A stretch of 64,000 nt of DNA from Microthyrium microscopicum (Eukaryota; Ascomycota; Dothideomycetes; Microthyriales; Microthyriaceae), in the NCBI GenBank assembly GCA_010405405.1, contig MU004243.1, positions 677,340 through 741,339 on the forward strand, in the 5' to 3' direction. A program made the position numbers and the translations under genes. Each line of letters begins with the position of its first letter. Position 1 is the first letter of the stretch. Shown here piece by piece: positions 11,086 through 22,884 of the stretch. The notes under the pieces are model-generated. The model had not been told where the DNA came from. It made no database searches and saw nothing but the letters and a program-made list of their open reading frames with translations.

Positions 11086-11727
11086 CCGTAGCGCGCGAGG
11101 GGGAGTAAAGGAAATGTACTAGTGATCGTCCTATTAGGCTTCTAGACTAAAAAATGTATATTCTGCAGAGAGGTACAAACGATGCCGCTTTCCTAGAGAA
11201 GATACTTGTTTTAGAAAACCTATATTTTTTAATTAAAAAAGCATTTTATAAAAAAGCTATATTTAGCTATTTTTTAGCTATGTTATAACTAGAAAGAGGG
11301 GTAAAAAAAATTACTAAGTAAAGTAATAGATATAGTAGAGTATTTTACACAATATAGAAAATTATTATTATTTTATAAATTACTATAATTTAAACTATAA
11401 AAGAAGCTAGATTTTTACGCTAATGCTTAGTTAGGCGAGGTAGAATTATAATTACGATTTACTAGGAGTTTTATAAAAACTAAAAGATAATTACTAAGCT
11501 TTTATATATAGCCTATAGTTTATTTAGCCTCTTCTTTTTACTTCTTTATTCTTACTAATATCCTATCGTACCTTTATTATCTTTAGACGTAAGTGCTTTT
11601 ATTAAAAGAATATAAGATCTACTTAAGACATTATATTCTAGAGAAGAATAGCCTCTAAAAAAGATTTCAAAAGGTAATGTAGTTTCATCAAAAGATTAAG
11701 TCCTTTACTTCCCCCTCCACGCTACGG
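11086..11727. mobile_element. Tc1/mariner-type inverted-repeat element 2, 642 bp, RIP-affected interior
   Basis: Both ends carry a roughly 27-bp imperfect inverted repeat beginning CCGTAGCG and running into GAGGGGGAGTAAAGGA (left) or GGAGGGGGAAGTAAAGGA (right, reverse complement). Each end is bordered by TA (11084-11085 and 11728-11729), matching a TA target duplication. The interior (about 11200-11680) is as TA-rich and stop-filled as the 1-3225 island, so it was probably mutated by RIP. No transposase frame remains. It is unrelated in sequence to MITE 1. Confidence 0.8.
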
Positions 11728-11729
11728 TA

Positions 11730-12733
11730 GCTGAAAGGGTCTAGACCTCGAACGCCAGATCGCTTGCAGTTTTAGTGTCATGAGCTGTACGATGACATTC
11801 AGCCTGAGATATCGTAAGAAATAATATATGTTATTGGGAAAGGTAGTCAAGAGCTAGAAAACTGGAAGTTGGGGCTATCCAAAGTCTTGGGAAAGGACTG
11901 ACAAACAAGCGGTAATATCGTCGCATTTCCTCCAATCTGAGTAAGACGATTGGCTTGGAAATATCTATATCAGTCAGGATTGATATTAATCAAGGGACAA
12001 TTGACGAAACTCACCACAGCCTCAACTTCATAAACTCCATCCCTGGTGTTTCGTGGACTTTGCATGCACAGCCTACTACTCTACCTTCAAGTTAACACAG
12101 TCGCAAACTGCGAGTACGACTAGAAGATGATTGGCATGTCATTCGCGGGGCGCCACATCTTCGTACAGCAGTAGGTTATCCTTCTTGAACTTATCAAAGA
12201 TATGCGGCTGGACCATGTCAGGCTGTCAGCTCCAGGGTAGAAGTATCAATATCAATCAGCTTTGACTGTCAGCTTCGTTATAACCACTGTACTTAGTCCT
12301 CGGCTTGCCTCGCGCCTGCTTTTTTTACTTTGAGTTTTTTCTGCTTTTCCACGAATTCCAGATCTGTCGAAAAATCCAAGCATATATCGAAGCGCTGGCC
12401 TAAAGATCGACCCCTGGGTTTGCGTTTAATCATTGTGCTTTTGGCAGGGGCTCAAGTTGAACCCTTAACAAACGCGGCGCATCCTATCAGGCAATTCTGC
12501 ACGCGACCTAGAAGGCATCCACCGGCACTTTTCTTGAGCAAAGCAAGTAAAATTCATAGATCATCGAACTGAATCGTACTTGTTGAAGCCGAGCTGAAAA
12601 TTGTCAGCGGGGGCCAAGCTTGTGAGACTCGAGACTTGGCTTGCACTTTCATCACCCCCAGCGACTGCGCCTCAAGATTAGACTCCATTCAAACCTCCAA
12701 ACTCCATCCCTTGCCTTCGCTTTCAATCTCATC
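11730..12733. other. Intergenic, upstream of the PAP2 gene
   Basis: Ordinary composition. A CT-rich tract at about 12660-12733 is probably the leader of the PAP2 gene. Short open frames at 12330-12572 and 12636-12857 have no supporting features. Confidence 0.35.
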
Positions 12734-14472
12734 ATGGCTTTTCTGGAGAAGTTCAGCGGTACTATGCCCAACGGCGGAGCTTCTCGTACGCGCAAAATTC
12801 TTTCGTATGTCCCCTGGAGCTCACCTCGAAGCGCAGCAACTAATAAACCTCGTCTAGCTATGCTTTTGACTACATTATCATCTTGTAAGGCAATCAAGGA
12901 GACACTTACTTGACCGACACAGCTAACAAACAAAGTGTACTTTTAGCTGGATTTCTTGCTCTTGACGCAATCGAGCCTTATCATCAAGAATTCTCCCTCC
13001 GAAATTATACCCTCCAATACAAATACGCCGTACACGAACGAGTCCCCAATCTCCTTCTCGTAGTAATAGCGTGCCTTGCTCCAGCAGGCATTATAGTTCT
13101 CTGGACACTGGTGGTGGATGGCATCTTTTCGCACAAGGTCCATGGACAGAAGCGGAAGTACACTTTTAAGGAGAGACTTTGGGAGCTCAATTGCGGATTG
13201 CTTGGATTGGCACTGTCAATTGGTTTACAATATGTTATCGTCGGAAGTTTGAAGAACGCAATTGGAAAACCCAGACCAGATCTTATCGACAGATGTATAC
13301 CCAAAGAAGGGTCTCAAGATCCAATGCCCTTCGGTCTATCAAATCACAGCATATGCACCCAGACAAACAATGCAATTCTCAAAGACGGGTTCCGAAGCTT
13401 TCCATCCGGACATAGCAGCAGTAAGTCTTACTACAATCTTCTTGAAATGATTTCTGACAAATCGCCAGCTTCATTCGGCGGACTCTTCTACCTTTCCCTA
13501 TATCTTGCCGCCAAACTCCACGTTCTCGACTCCCGCGGCGAAGTATGGAAACTGTTCATCGTAATGACCCCATCCCTCGGTGCCGCCCTCGTCGCCGGTT
13601 CTCGCATCATGGACGCCCGACACCACCCCTTTGACGTCCTTTCCGGCAGCACCATTGGCATCCTTGTCGCCTGGGCTGCATATCGCCAATACTTCCCGTC
13701 ACCATCCGATTTCAACGCCAAAGGCCGGGCCTATCCTGCCGTAATTTCTTCACTCCCTCCTGTATTGCCATAGACTGACAGACATGTGTAGCGCACCTGG
13801 GGCATGAACCCTCTTGGCAAACGCGACAAAGAAGCATATGGCTACGACGTGCCCCTAGAAGCCCAAGACGAAGACACCATCGGCCTAACCTCCTCCTCCA
13901 ACTATCCCTTGAACAATCATCCCCAATCAAGTTATGCCAACGCTTCCCCACCGCCACAATCTTCCGGGTCAGGGAACTACTTCCGGGATGAAATACACGC
14001 GTCGACCAGCGCCCGCCATCGCACTTACGAACCGAATCGCAAACCTATACCCCTTCATACCGGCGACATCGGCGAAGCCGTACCTGGTCCGTTGCGACCA
14101 CGTGGAGCACGAGATGGCGCACGGGAAGATGGCTGGGAAGATGTCACAGGCCAAGCTAGTCCGGAGAGCTATGAGCTCCAGCCGCAGTACTCGCTGAACC
14201 AAGATGCCTCGTATGATCCATATCAGACGGACGATACGTCGTATCGGGGCGGCAGTGAACGTGTGGAAAGCGAGCGATCGCCCGACAATGTGACCAGATT
14301 GCCTTCGATGCGGTCTCCGGCGGGGCAAAAAATGTTTCCAGCGGCCTTGACGACTGGGCAAGGAACGGCGGGTAAAGGCAGTGCGAATCAGGCGATCCCA
14401 TCTTTGGTGGTGGAGAGTGAGGATGAGAGGGGCCGGTCGACGTCAAGAAAGAGAAAGGAGGTGGCGTCGTAG
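12734..14472 (+). CDS. PAP2-family lipid phosphatase (DPP1/LPP-like)
   Basis: Five exons: 12734-12804, 12858-12884, 12936-13420, 13469-13740 and 13792-14472, giving 511 residues. The second exon is only 27 nt; including it restores the hydrophobic run SYAFDYIIIFVLLAGFLALD, a first membrane helix typical of these enzymes. The catalytic motifs are all present: KNAIGKPRP (about 139-147), PSGH (about 189-192) and SRIMDARHHPFD (about 239-250). Several further membrane helices surround them. The enzyme should dephosphorylate phosphatidic acid or diacylglycerol pyrophosphate in an internal membrane. The last 220 residues are a hydrophilic, probably disordered cytosolic tail ending in SRKRKE, longer than in yeast DPP1. 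Confidence 0.9.
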
Positions 14473-15343
14473 AAAGGACTGCCCCCGTGCTTTCCGTGTG
14501 GATGTTGTTTTAGCATTGCGTGGAGTTGGTGGTGCTTTAAATTGTGAGTGTGATGTGACTTGGCGAATGTGTATATTGACATCAGGCGAAGTAAGCCGTT
14601 TTCTGTGGTTGTTGTTGATATCCAAATGACATGTAATTCGGTTTCTGTTTGTTGGCTTTGTGTATTTCTCGACTAGTGCTCCAGTTCGATATTTGAAGCC
14701 TAACAGACTATATCTCGAAAGACACAGCGGCAGTGCCTGTCAACGAATCTCTCTATTCTATCAAACGGACGTTGCTGGATAATCCCAACTACAGCTTTGG
14801 ATACAACATCAATCAATGGCAACATAATCTCAAATCTCCAATCCTTTAATACGCGGAGAATCCCAAATCTGTTAGCTACCCCAGTAAGCTCCAGGACTTC
14901 GTAGTGTCAGCGATGTTAGTAAACACAACACGCAGAAGATCCTCGAGCCCTGGTGCAAATCCAGACCCAGTGGTTCATTCCAGTCTAATCTTAACGCAAA
15001 TTAAAACTCAATATAAATCTACCACTCACCTGGTTCACTTTACCTCGAGGGCCCGAGAGCCTCATCTTTGCTTTAAAGAACAAGAGTTCCTGTGAAGAAG
15101 TTGGATATTCCTTATCAGTTCATGCACCTATGTCGATCATCCCCCTCCCGTTGCCAATACTTGCTGACAGTAGCCTCCTTGTATGATGCGGATATAATTA
15201 TCTCAATGGCACATTAGGAAAAAGAAAAGTGGAGAAGTCTTCGTTCTTATATTCTTCCTTTCAAGGATTTATGGTTGCTGCACCCATCGTGTTTCGGAGT
15301 TGAGAAGTTTGGAGTATAAACTTTCCTCTTGCAGCCAGCAGCC
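14473..15343. other. Intergenic
   Basis: Holds the 3' end of the PAP2 transcript and the upstream region of the amidase gene. No gene or repeat is recognised. Confidence 0.35.
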
Positions 15344-17451
15344 ATGTGGATACTTCAAACCGTTCTAGTTCTTTTCGCGCTATGTGGTTTCACCTTGGGC
15401 GGGCTAGGCGGGTTGACGACGAAGCCACGGTTGTATGCTAGACATGGTATGTATTTCTGTATTCTGTACTTTTGGGACGTTTGCTGATCTTGTAGGCCGA
15501 GGTGGGATGTATGCTTTTCCGAGTTTGACGAATGTGACGTTGGAAGAACTTAATTTTGGCCTGGAGAAAGGTTTGTTGGATTGGAGATGCATGGGAACGG
15601 TGGCTGAGAGATATAGGTTATTTTAGTAGTGTTGATCTTGTTCATGTGAGTCTTCTAACCTTTGACGTTGGTGGCAGACGTGCTGACTTTGATACGCAGG
15701 CATATCAAGCTCGTATCGCAGAAGTCAACGATACTCTTCACGCTGTCACAGAACTCAATCCCGATGCGCTTACTATAGCAGCTGCGCTGGATCTTGAGCG
15801 CAAGAATGGCAAGATACGAGGCCCGTTACATGGGATTCCGATTATCATCAAGAACAACATTGCCACAGCTGATAAGATGAATAACACTGGTAAGGTTCCC
15901 CAGGTTTTCTGTGAATATGAGTCTAATTTGAACAGCGGGATCATACGCGTTGCTCGGCGCCAAAATCAAAGCAGACTCGACTATAGCTGCGAAGCTACGG
16001 GCAGCAGGTGTGGTGATCTTGGGGAAATCGAATTTGAGCCAGTGGGCGAACTATCGCTCAAATCCGTCCAGTAATGGCTGGTCAGCGCATGGAGGGCAGA
16101 CGAAGGCTGCCTTTTACCCGGATCAGGATCCTTGTGGGAGGTGAGTTTGGTCTTGGGACTAGATGACTCCAAAGTATGGGGATCATTGATCCTGAGATGG
16201 AGCAAGGAGGCGTAACCTTGGTCGTGGGCTAACTGATATAATAGTTCGAGTGGGAGTGGAGTTTCTTCCTCGATTGGATTGGCTTTTGCTGCTTTGGGGA
16301 CAGAAGTGAGTTGTTTAATTTCTTACGGACATTGCGTCGAAGTCCATTTGGGGTTGAAAGGATTGCTAACGGCATAATAAGACTGATGGTTCAATCGTGT
16401 GTCCATCGCACCGGAACAATCTCGTAGGCATAAAACCAACGGTAGGACTGACCTCTCGCCACGGCGTCATTCCAATATCAGAGCATCAAGACACCGTAGG
16501 GCCTATGGCAAGAACAGTGAAAGACGCAGCTACGATTCTCCAGGCCATTGCCGGACCAGATCCGCAGGACAACTATACTCTCGTCAACCCCAACGCGAAG
16601 AGCCCACCGGACTATGTAGCAGCATGCAAACTCGGAATACTAAAAGGAGCAAGAATAGGAGTTCCCCAGAACGCCATAACAGGATCTGGCGGCTCACCCA
16701 ACGACACCGAGGTCATCGCCTTCAACAAAGCTATACCCATCCTCCAGTCTCTTGGCGCTACTGTGATCAATCCAGCAAACTTCAGAAACATAACATACGC
16801 CTTGAACAGTCCCGACGAGACCCTCGTTCTCAACGCAGACTTTCTCGTCAATCTACCAGCCTACGTAAGGCTACTTGTCAAGAATCCGTCGGGTGTGAAA
16901 GATCTCGCTACGCTTAGAAACATTACGCAGCATGATCCTCGTGAGGAATATCCAGCAAGGAACACCAAGATATGGGACGAAGCGCTCGCGCAGTGGCCAA
17001 ATACAGACCCGAAGTTCAAAGCAGCTCATGATCGGGCGGTTAACTATGCGCTCAAGGATGGATTAATTGGAACACTGAAGCGGTATAAGCTCGACGCGGT
17101 CATTTTGCCGACAAATTTCGCTTCGTCCTGGGCGGCGACTATAGGGGCACCGATTGTGACTGTACCTTTGGGTTTCTATCCGGCAGACGCGCCAGTGATC
17201 AAAACTACAGCGGGAGATCTTGTTGGCACTGCACCTGGAGTCCCGTAAGTTTTGATGAGTTACTGTCGTAATGAGAGAGCCACTGACTAGTGGATAGATT
17301 TGGAATCAGCTTTCTAGGAGACTTGTGGTCAGAGGAAAAGTTAATTGGATTGGCATATGCTTTTGAGCAAAAGACGCAGGTTCAGAAACAAGGCAAGCCG
17401 TATCTTGTACCGACAGCAGAGTTGAAGGGAGGTAATCAATTTAAGTTATAG
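15344..17451 (+). CDS. Secreted amidase-signature family protein
   Basis: Eight exons: 15344-15446, 15496-15570, 15617-15645, 15700-15889, 15936-16140, 16245-16305, 16382-17244 and 17298-17451, in total 559 residues. The N-terminus (MWILQTVLVLFALCGFTLGG) is a signal peptide. The amidase signature is intact once introns are removed: catalytic Lys in IIIKNNIA, cis-Ser in GSSSGSG, and nucleophile Ser in TETDGSIV. The enzyme should hydrolyse an amide bond outside the cell or in the secretory path; substrate cannot be read from sequence. Length fits the fungal secreted amidase group. The first three introns lie close together and exon 3 is 29 nt, so automated annotation may miss the N-terminal part. 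Confidence 0.88.
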
Positions 17452-17971
17452 AGTATAATACTTAAGTCCATACATGGTGGTTGACACAATATCAAGAAGC
17501 AGGATTGACTGACAAGAGCATTTGACAACTCACTGTAAGCCAATTTGAGTGATTCGTCCGTTTATGAGTACAAGATGAATGTCTGTCCTTGACAGAAAGA
17601 TAGATCATTCTAGAGATCAAAAGTACAGCAAACAATCAATTCTGCCGCATATTAGAACATGTGAATGGAGAACTTGGGACATGAGTCCAAATAATCATAG
17701 GGATTGGTAGTCAGTTGTAACCAAATAATCCTCTTGGAAAAAGACGACCAGTCAGGTCGACTGTGATGGTTATGATGACCGCTATGGGCTTTTCGTATCG
17801 AAGTTGGCAACAAATGTTCAGTAAGCAATGAGATGGGAAATCACGAACTCGCAGCATATCCAGAGCCCAGAAACTTGAATGCAATTTTGTAAGACTGAAC
17901 TCATGGCATCATTCGCTGTGAAACAGATGATCAGTCAAACGATTGTAGCAGTCAATTTGCAGTTGAAGTGG
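17452..17971. other. Intergenic, convergent
   Basis: Spacer between the stop codons of two convergent genes. Nothing recognised beyond probable 3' untranslated regions. Confidence 0.35.
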
Positions 17972-19588
17972 TCAAATCGTAGACTTTGAGTCGCCTGTGA
18001 TGAATGTCTTGCTCTTTTTGCTGCGTTTGGGCTTGCGGCTCTCTTTCTTCAAGAGCTGCTCGACTCGTTCGACCAGAGGCTTGTCGTCGTCTTCAGCTTC
18101 AGCTGCCGTTTTCTCCTCTGGAGGAAGTTCGAGATCTGCCCCCTCAGTCTCAATACTCTCTATCACCTGCTCTGCTGGTACAGCAGCAGACAAGAGGAGC
18201 TGGCCAATAGGTGAATCATCATCGTCCTCGTCTTGGCCGCCAAAGAGATTGTAGGTTGTGATGGTCAAATCCTTAGCAAATAGAACACCTTCATTGAATG
18301 CCTTTTGATCATTGAATGGCATTGGTCGATACGGATTCTTTTGTTTTTCAATATCCCCGGTCTTAAGCATGCGATCTGCAACGAGCAAAGCATCAATTTG
18401 CCGATTGATACGGTTTATGATTGCGTTGCAGTTTTTCGCCTGCTCTCGACATTTGCGTAGGAGAACCTTTTTGATGTCCCCATCGATGTCGTTGGTCAAG
18501 TCGATATCCGCAAAGTTTGGGTCGTCAAAATCAACCGCGCAGTCATCTTTGCCAGAGTCGCTATCTTCAACTTCCTCATCTTCATCGTCTTCATCTTCGC
18601 TCTCTTCATCCTCGGATTCAACAAATATCTCGTCCTGCAGATCTTCAATTGCCTTTTCACGGGTGTTTGTCATGACTGGGGACGTGGAATTGTGCTTGAC
18701 TTTTCGCTTCAAATCTCTTGCTTGCATGAGTCTTTTCTGTGCCTTTTCTTTCATTTCTTCGAGTCCTTTGACATCTGCCGTAGACTTGGCTACCAATCCG
18801 GCGGATACTCCCATCTCAAATGCTCTTGAGGTATGCCATGGACGAGATCGACCTTCTTGCTTGATCAAGTTGTAGAAGTGTGTGAACTGCATTGCTGCAC
18901 TGACAGTCTTTGCAGCCACTCCGTAGAAACAATGTTCAATCTCCTTCTCAGTTTTCCACGAAAAATGTCTGACAGAACAAGTCTGCGCAATGGCTATTGT
19001 CAGGTTGGGTACAAAACCTTCATTGCGAACCTGTCTGCCACGATTGCCATCTCGACGTTTAACTCTAGACTTGCTGATACCCGCCAGTGCCTTTGAGTTT
19101 GCCCATGCTTTGATAGCTTCGATATCGACATTGATTTCTTTGGCGTTCTTTGTGGCGAGAAACCACCCAGCTTCCTTTTCACGGCTTCCAGTACCGGGAT
19201 GTGTTGCCTTTTGGATACATTTGGCAATTTTCTTGATGATTTCAAGCTTTCGTCCGAACCAGGTTGGATCAGGGTCATAGGTGTGCAGTTTGGCCCATTG
19301 AGATACCGTAGATACATACCCAGTCAGATTTTTGGGGGTCTTTTTGTGCTTCTTTTTCGCACGCTCTTCTTTGCCATCTTCTCCAGCAGAGGCTTTCTTC
19401 TTCTTTTTGTTCCGCTTAGCAGCTGGTTCCTGCTCTGCTTCTGGCTCTGCCCCCGTTTCTGGTGACCTGTCATCTCCATTCTCGGCCTCGGACAAATCCC
19501 GCTTTTTGGATTTCTCGGATTTGCGTTGGTGTTGCAAGAACGTCGCCTTTAGAGCCTTGCGCGCGTGTCCTACTGGTTTAGCATACAT
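17972..19588 (-). CDS. Nuclear-type DUF2786/DUF7168-like protein
   Basis: A single exon of 538 residues from the first ATG. Residues 25-90 are a Lys/Arg-rich tail with several nuclear-localisation-like clusters (KRNKKKKK, KKKHKK). Around residues 110-160 the sequence LEIIKKIAKCIQKATHPG followed by an Ala-rich helix fits DUF2786, and the following block (FSWKTEKEIEHCFYGVAAKT, RAFEMGVSAGL) fits the partner domain DUF7168. A long acidic tract (about 350-385) and a basic C-terminal end follow. Function of the family is unknown; the composition suggests a nuclear or chromatin-associated protein. The frame stays open upstream to about 19795 without an ATG, so a missing 5' exon is possible. Confidence 0.7.
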   Translation of the reverse strand: MYAKPVGHARKALKATFLQHQRKSEKSKKRDLSEAENGDDRSPETGAEPEAEQEPAAKRNKKKKKASAGEDGKEERAKKKHKKTPKNLTGYVSTVSQWAKLHTYDPDPTWFGRKLEIIKKIAKCIQKATHPGTGSREKEAGWFLATKNAKEINVDIEAIKAWANSKALAGISKSRVKRRDGNRGRQVRNEGFVPNLTIAIAQTCSVRHFSWKTEKEIEHCFYGVAAKTVSAAMQFTHFYNLIKQEGRSRPWHTSRAFEMGVSAGLVAKSTADVKGLEEMKEKAQKRLMQARDLKRKVKHNSTSPVMTNTREKAIEDLQDEIFVESEDEESEDEDDEDEEVEDSDSGKDDCAVDFDDPNFADIDLTNDIDGDIKKVLLRKCREQAKNCNAIINRINRQIDALLVADRMLKTGDIEKQKNPYRPMPFNDQKAFNEGVLFAKDLTITTYNLFGGQDEDDDDSPIGQLLLSAAVPAEQVIESIETEGADLELPPEEKTAAEAEDDDKPLVERVEQLLKKESRKPKRSKKSKTFITGDSKSTI

Positions 19589-20367
19589 TTTGACGCAATA
19601 CTTGTGGTCGTGGCTAGTGTATTTCCACAGTGTACTTCGGCGACGGGGACTCTGGTCCAAGATATTGCTTTCGCGGCGAGTGGTTCTGGGGCTGCTCAAG
19701 GATCCCAGTTTGGCGGCTTCCAGTAGAGGTTTTCGCTTTCGGAAAGATTTTGAGAGGTGACAGTGGAACTGAGTTGTGACAGGATCTCTCGACACTTATA
19801 CTCTGTAGAGTTTGACGGTGTGAGAATTCGGCCGTTTTAGGCAGCTCGGAAATATTAGTCACCTTTGAAGATAGTAATATTAGGTCTCGAAGGGTGAATG
19901 ATTTTCAAGAAACCCTATTCTTGAAATAGGTAGAGTTTGGAATGAGGAAGAGGAGAAGGGTATCTGTAAGAAGTGAAAGTAAGAAGATTTAATACTCAAA
20001 GCCAGATAGATCACCTTGCTAGACTGTACCTGCTTCACCGAACTACGCAGATCTGCTGCTTCTTGAAGTAGAAATAAGCTTTCGTAGAAGTTCTTCAAGA
20101 TTCACTGCTTGCTCGGCAGTACTGATGGAATTTCCAGGTGTGTACAGTGGCCATCGAAGAAGGATGTAGCAGTTGTTCCCTTCTACAGTAGGCAAGATAC
20201 TCTCCCTGCTTGGTCCAGGGTAGGAAACACCAGAAACACGGGCCTCGTAACAAGGTCGATTAGTTACTTCACATTCTGAAGTAAGTCAGCGAAGCCTTGG
20301 CTCCTCTACCGCACAGGCAGATTGTATAATGCGCTTGTATTTTTGCAGTATATTACAGAGTTGGGTA
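19589..20367. other. Intergenic or 5' leader
   Basis: Contains an ATG-less open stretch (to 19795) in frame with the DUF2786-like gene and otherwise no clear coding signal. It could hold an upstream exon of that gene. Confidence 0.3.
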
Positions 20368-20953
20368 TCATTTCTTCTTGCTCGCACTATTCTGGGTGCC
20401 TTTCTTCGTAGTATTCTGCGCATCTCTCGAAGCCGTACTCTTATTTTTAATCGTTATAAGGTCCATCAGTAAATCGATGCCGTCTCCGCTGTCGTCCGGT
20501 TTGCTTTCCGATGTACCTTTAGCCTTGGCTTCAGCTCCAGCTTCAGCCTGCTTTCATTAGCTTATTAGTACACATCAAATGATGTTGATGAGATACCTCT
20601 TCCTCCGCATTCGCATTTCCCAGGTCATAGCCACGACCGAACCGTGATCTGAAAAGTTTCAGTTTACCCGCATCATCGTCCTCGAGATTCATCAGCCGCT
20701 CGTCTGAAGGGTTCCACATGGGCGCGCTTCGTTGGTCTTTGGTCGGTCGGTATACGGGGAGAGGTGAGGTTGTTCGGTGGAGGTATGAGCTGCCGTCTGT
20801 CAGAGTGACGAGCTGGGTAAATGTGTATGGTCGCTTCGGACGTTTGATGAGTGTTGCATGACGCGTTTGTTGGAGGTTGTGAGATATTATGCTGGATGGA
20901 GGCAGTTGTATCCTCCGCGTTGAGGGCCGTAATGCGTTTGACATGGTCGACAT
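20368..20953 (-). CDS. MRPL36: Mitochondrial large-subunit ribosomal protein bL31m
   Basis: Two exons, 20953-20597 and 20547-20368, with a 49-nt phase-0 intron, encode 178 residues. The N-terminal 35 residues are Arg/Ser-rich and lack acids, as expected of a mitochondrial presequence. The core (LVTLTDGSSYLHRTTSPLP, then KDQRSAPMWNPSDERL) matches the pattern LsDGS...RPTKDQRnnPlWNPS of fungal bL31m (yeast Mrpl36), and LFRSRFGRGYD closes the domain. The C-terminus is Lys/Ala/Asp-rich, as in yeast. It should be a component of the mitoribosomal large subunit. The gene is divergent from the flavin-reductase-like gene with only 238 bp between the starts. Confidence 0.85.
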
Positions 20954-21191
20954 GATTGTGCTTGTAATTGTGTCGTTGGAAAGTTTAGAGATTGAAGTTA
21001 AATAATTTCTGGATTCACGATGCTTGGCTGACAAGGGTCTGGACAGGGGCTGCGAGCAGGGATGGTTGATTGGAGGTTGAGCTTGGATCTCATCTTTCAA
21101 AGCTTCAAAGCTTTTTTATATCTTTTCAAGAACTACCAATAGCCTCCTAGCAGCTCACCTTGATACTGAATTCGGAAATGTTTGTCTCAAA

Positions 21192-22145
21192 ATGATCCTG
21201 CCGCAGAGCTCACGGCCTCGTCCTCTGCCAAATCCGTTCTCTAGATGGCGACTCCCTTCAGGTCAACTTCGAACCTTTGCCGGCACTTATCCAGAACGGC
21301 CTGGTTGAGTATGACACCACGGCTTTTCAGCGTCAATGACTTGTCGTAGCTTCGCGTACTGACTCTCTCTAGTCAACCCATCAGGCGTTCCTAGAAGACT
21401 TTACTCGAGTGCCTCGCCTAAACAGGATGCCTCCCAAGACGACGATACAAAGACAGCTCAACAGCCGCAGGCACTCGAGGTGGATCCAGTTCGACAGTTC
21501 ATGCGTCACATTGCTCATCCTATCTTCTTGATCACGGCATCTACGTCTTTAAAGCCCAGACCACACGATTCCACAGACTATACCGAATTCTACGGGGCCA
21601 CTGTGTCGTCACTAACCACGGTCACATTCGATCCACATCCTACCATAATATTCAACCTTCGAAAGGGATCTTTAACGCTTGATGCCATACTCAGTCGGAA
21701 GAGGTTTCGAGCAGTAGCTCTGAGAGCGCTCGTGAAAGGTCAAAGAATTGCAGAGGCCTTCGCGTTGAAGCAGTCTCATGAGACGGCTTTCCAGGAGTTG
21801 GCAAACATGGGGATCGGACTGGAACTATCACCTGTGGCGGAGGATAAATCAGAAAAACCTCTGGATTACTATAGCACGTCTGACGACCAGACGGTGTACG
21901 CTCCAGAGCTTAGCACCGATTCAATTGTTGGTAGTTTGGAGTGTCAGTTGATGCCGGATCATTATCTGGAGATTGGCGACCACGCTGTTGTAGTTGCACA
22001 GGTGCTGGCAGCTAAAACAACTATATGGCACGTACTCGACGAAAATTCGGGATGTCCATCCTTGATTTATGGCGATCGGAATTATGGCCGTCTGAAGTCA
22101 TTTAAACAGCGTCGTCACATACTAATTCCACCCAAGGAGAGCTGA
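21192..22145 (+). CDS. Mitochondrial flavin reductase-like FMN-binding protein
   Basis: Two exons, 21192-21303 and 21373-22145, encode 294 residues. The intron has a weak GTTGAG donor but a clear TACTGAC branch and CTCTAG acceptor. Residues 1-60 are Arg/Ser/Pro-rich with no acids at the very start, consistent with a mitochondrial presequence. From about residue 80 the sequence DPVRQFMRHIAHPIFLITA, FYGATVSSLTTVTFDPHPTI and FNLRKGSLT follows the Flavin_Reduct (split-barrel FMN-binding) domain; the later EIGDHAVVVAQV completes it. The protein probably binds FMN and passes electrons to an unknown partner. It shares a short divergent promoter with bL31m. Confidence 0.8.
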
Positions 22146-22884
22146 ACGCCCTGAAATGCAACTACTGTCAACTCTCATGGCTTGATAGCTCTGAAGCTTT
22201 CTTTTTGTTTATGAGGCCATGAGCATGCTGCATACCAGGCTTCCCGCATATCATAGCGCCGGGTTCCTATGCATCAAGTGAAGACCAAGTCGCCGACCGC
22301 CATCGATGGGAGAGACGGCACTGCTCTCTATATTCGCCACTCGATCAACAGGCAAAATCAAAACCTCAATCGGGTTTTATGTTAAATCCGAAGAGATGCA
22401 AATGGAGAAGCCGATGTCGCGCCAATGTACATATCGAAACATAAACCAGCAAATCAAATCGAAGCAACATGTTCCCTCAAATCGCTCCAATACACACAAG
22501 CGAACCTATATGTCAGCCTTTCGAATCATATAGACTTGTATCTCAAGCGGCAATGATCCCGGATTCGCGCCGAGCGGGGTAGGTTCCTGGTAAACAAATG
22601 CAAGTTTGGAGCTTCACATTGGTTGCGGAAATAGAGCTTCGTCGATTGTTCCATCTACAAGCTGCTTCGGCATGACGATCACCTAGTTTCCTGGGTCTAT
22701 TTGCGACACGGGCAATTTTTGTAGCACAAACAGCCCGCATTGTATTTAAAGCTACTGTGACCTGCTGAAGCACTTGTTTTTTCAACTAAAAGCTCCGGAA
22801 AATATTGAGTTTTTGCTGGATACCATTTTCCAAACTTCCTGATTCCATCGTATCTCTTAACCTGCACAACTACTCCAATTCACC
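22146..22884. other. Intergenic
   Basis: Upstream region of the aldo-keto reductase gene. Short open frames at 22306-22533 (+) and 22543-22785 (-) show no domain or splice support. Confidence 0.35.

Noticed and set aside
18312-18875. 187-codon plus-strand frame inside the DUF2786-like gene
   Set aside because: Ser-rich shadow of the acidic tract on the opposite strand; composition reflects the real gene on the minus strand.
22543-22785. 80-codon minus-strand frame before the aldo-keto reductase gene
   Set aside because: No domain, no promoter or splice support, and no relation to neighbours.
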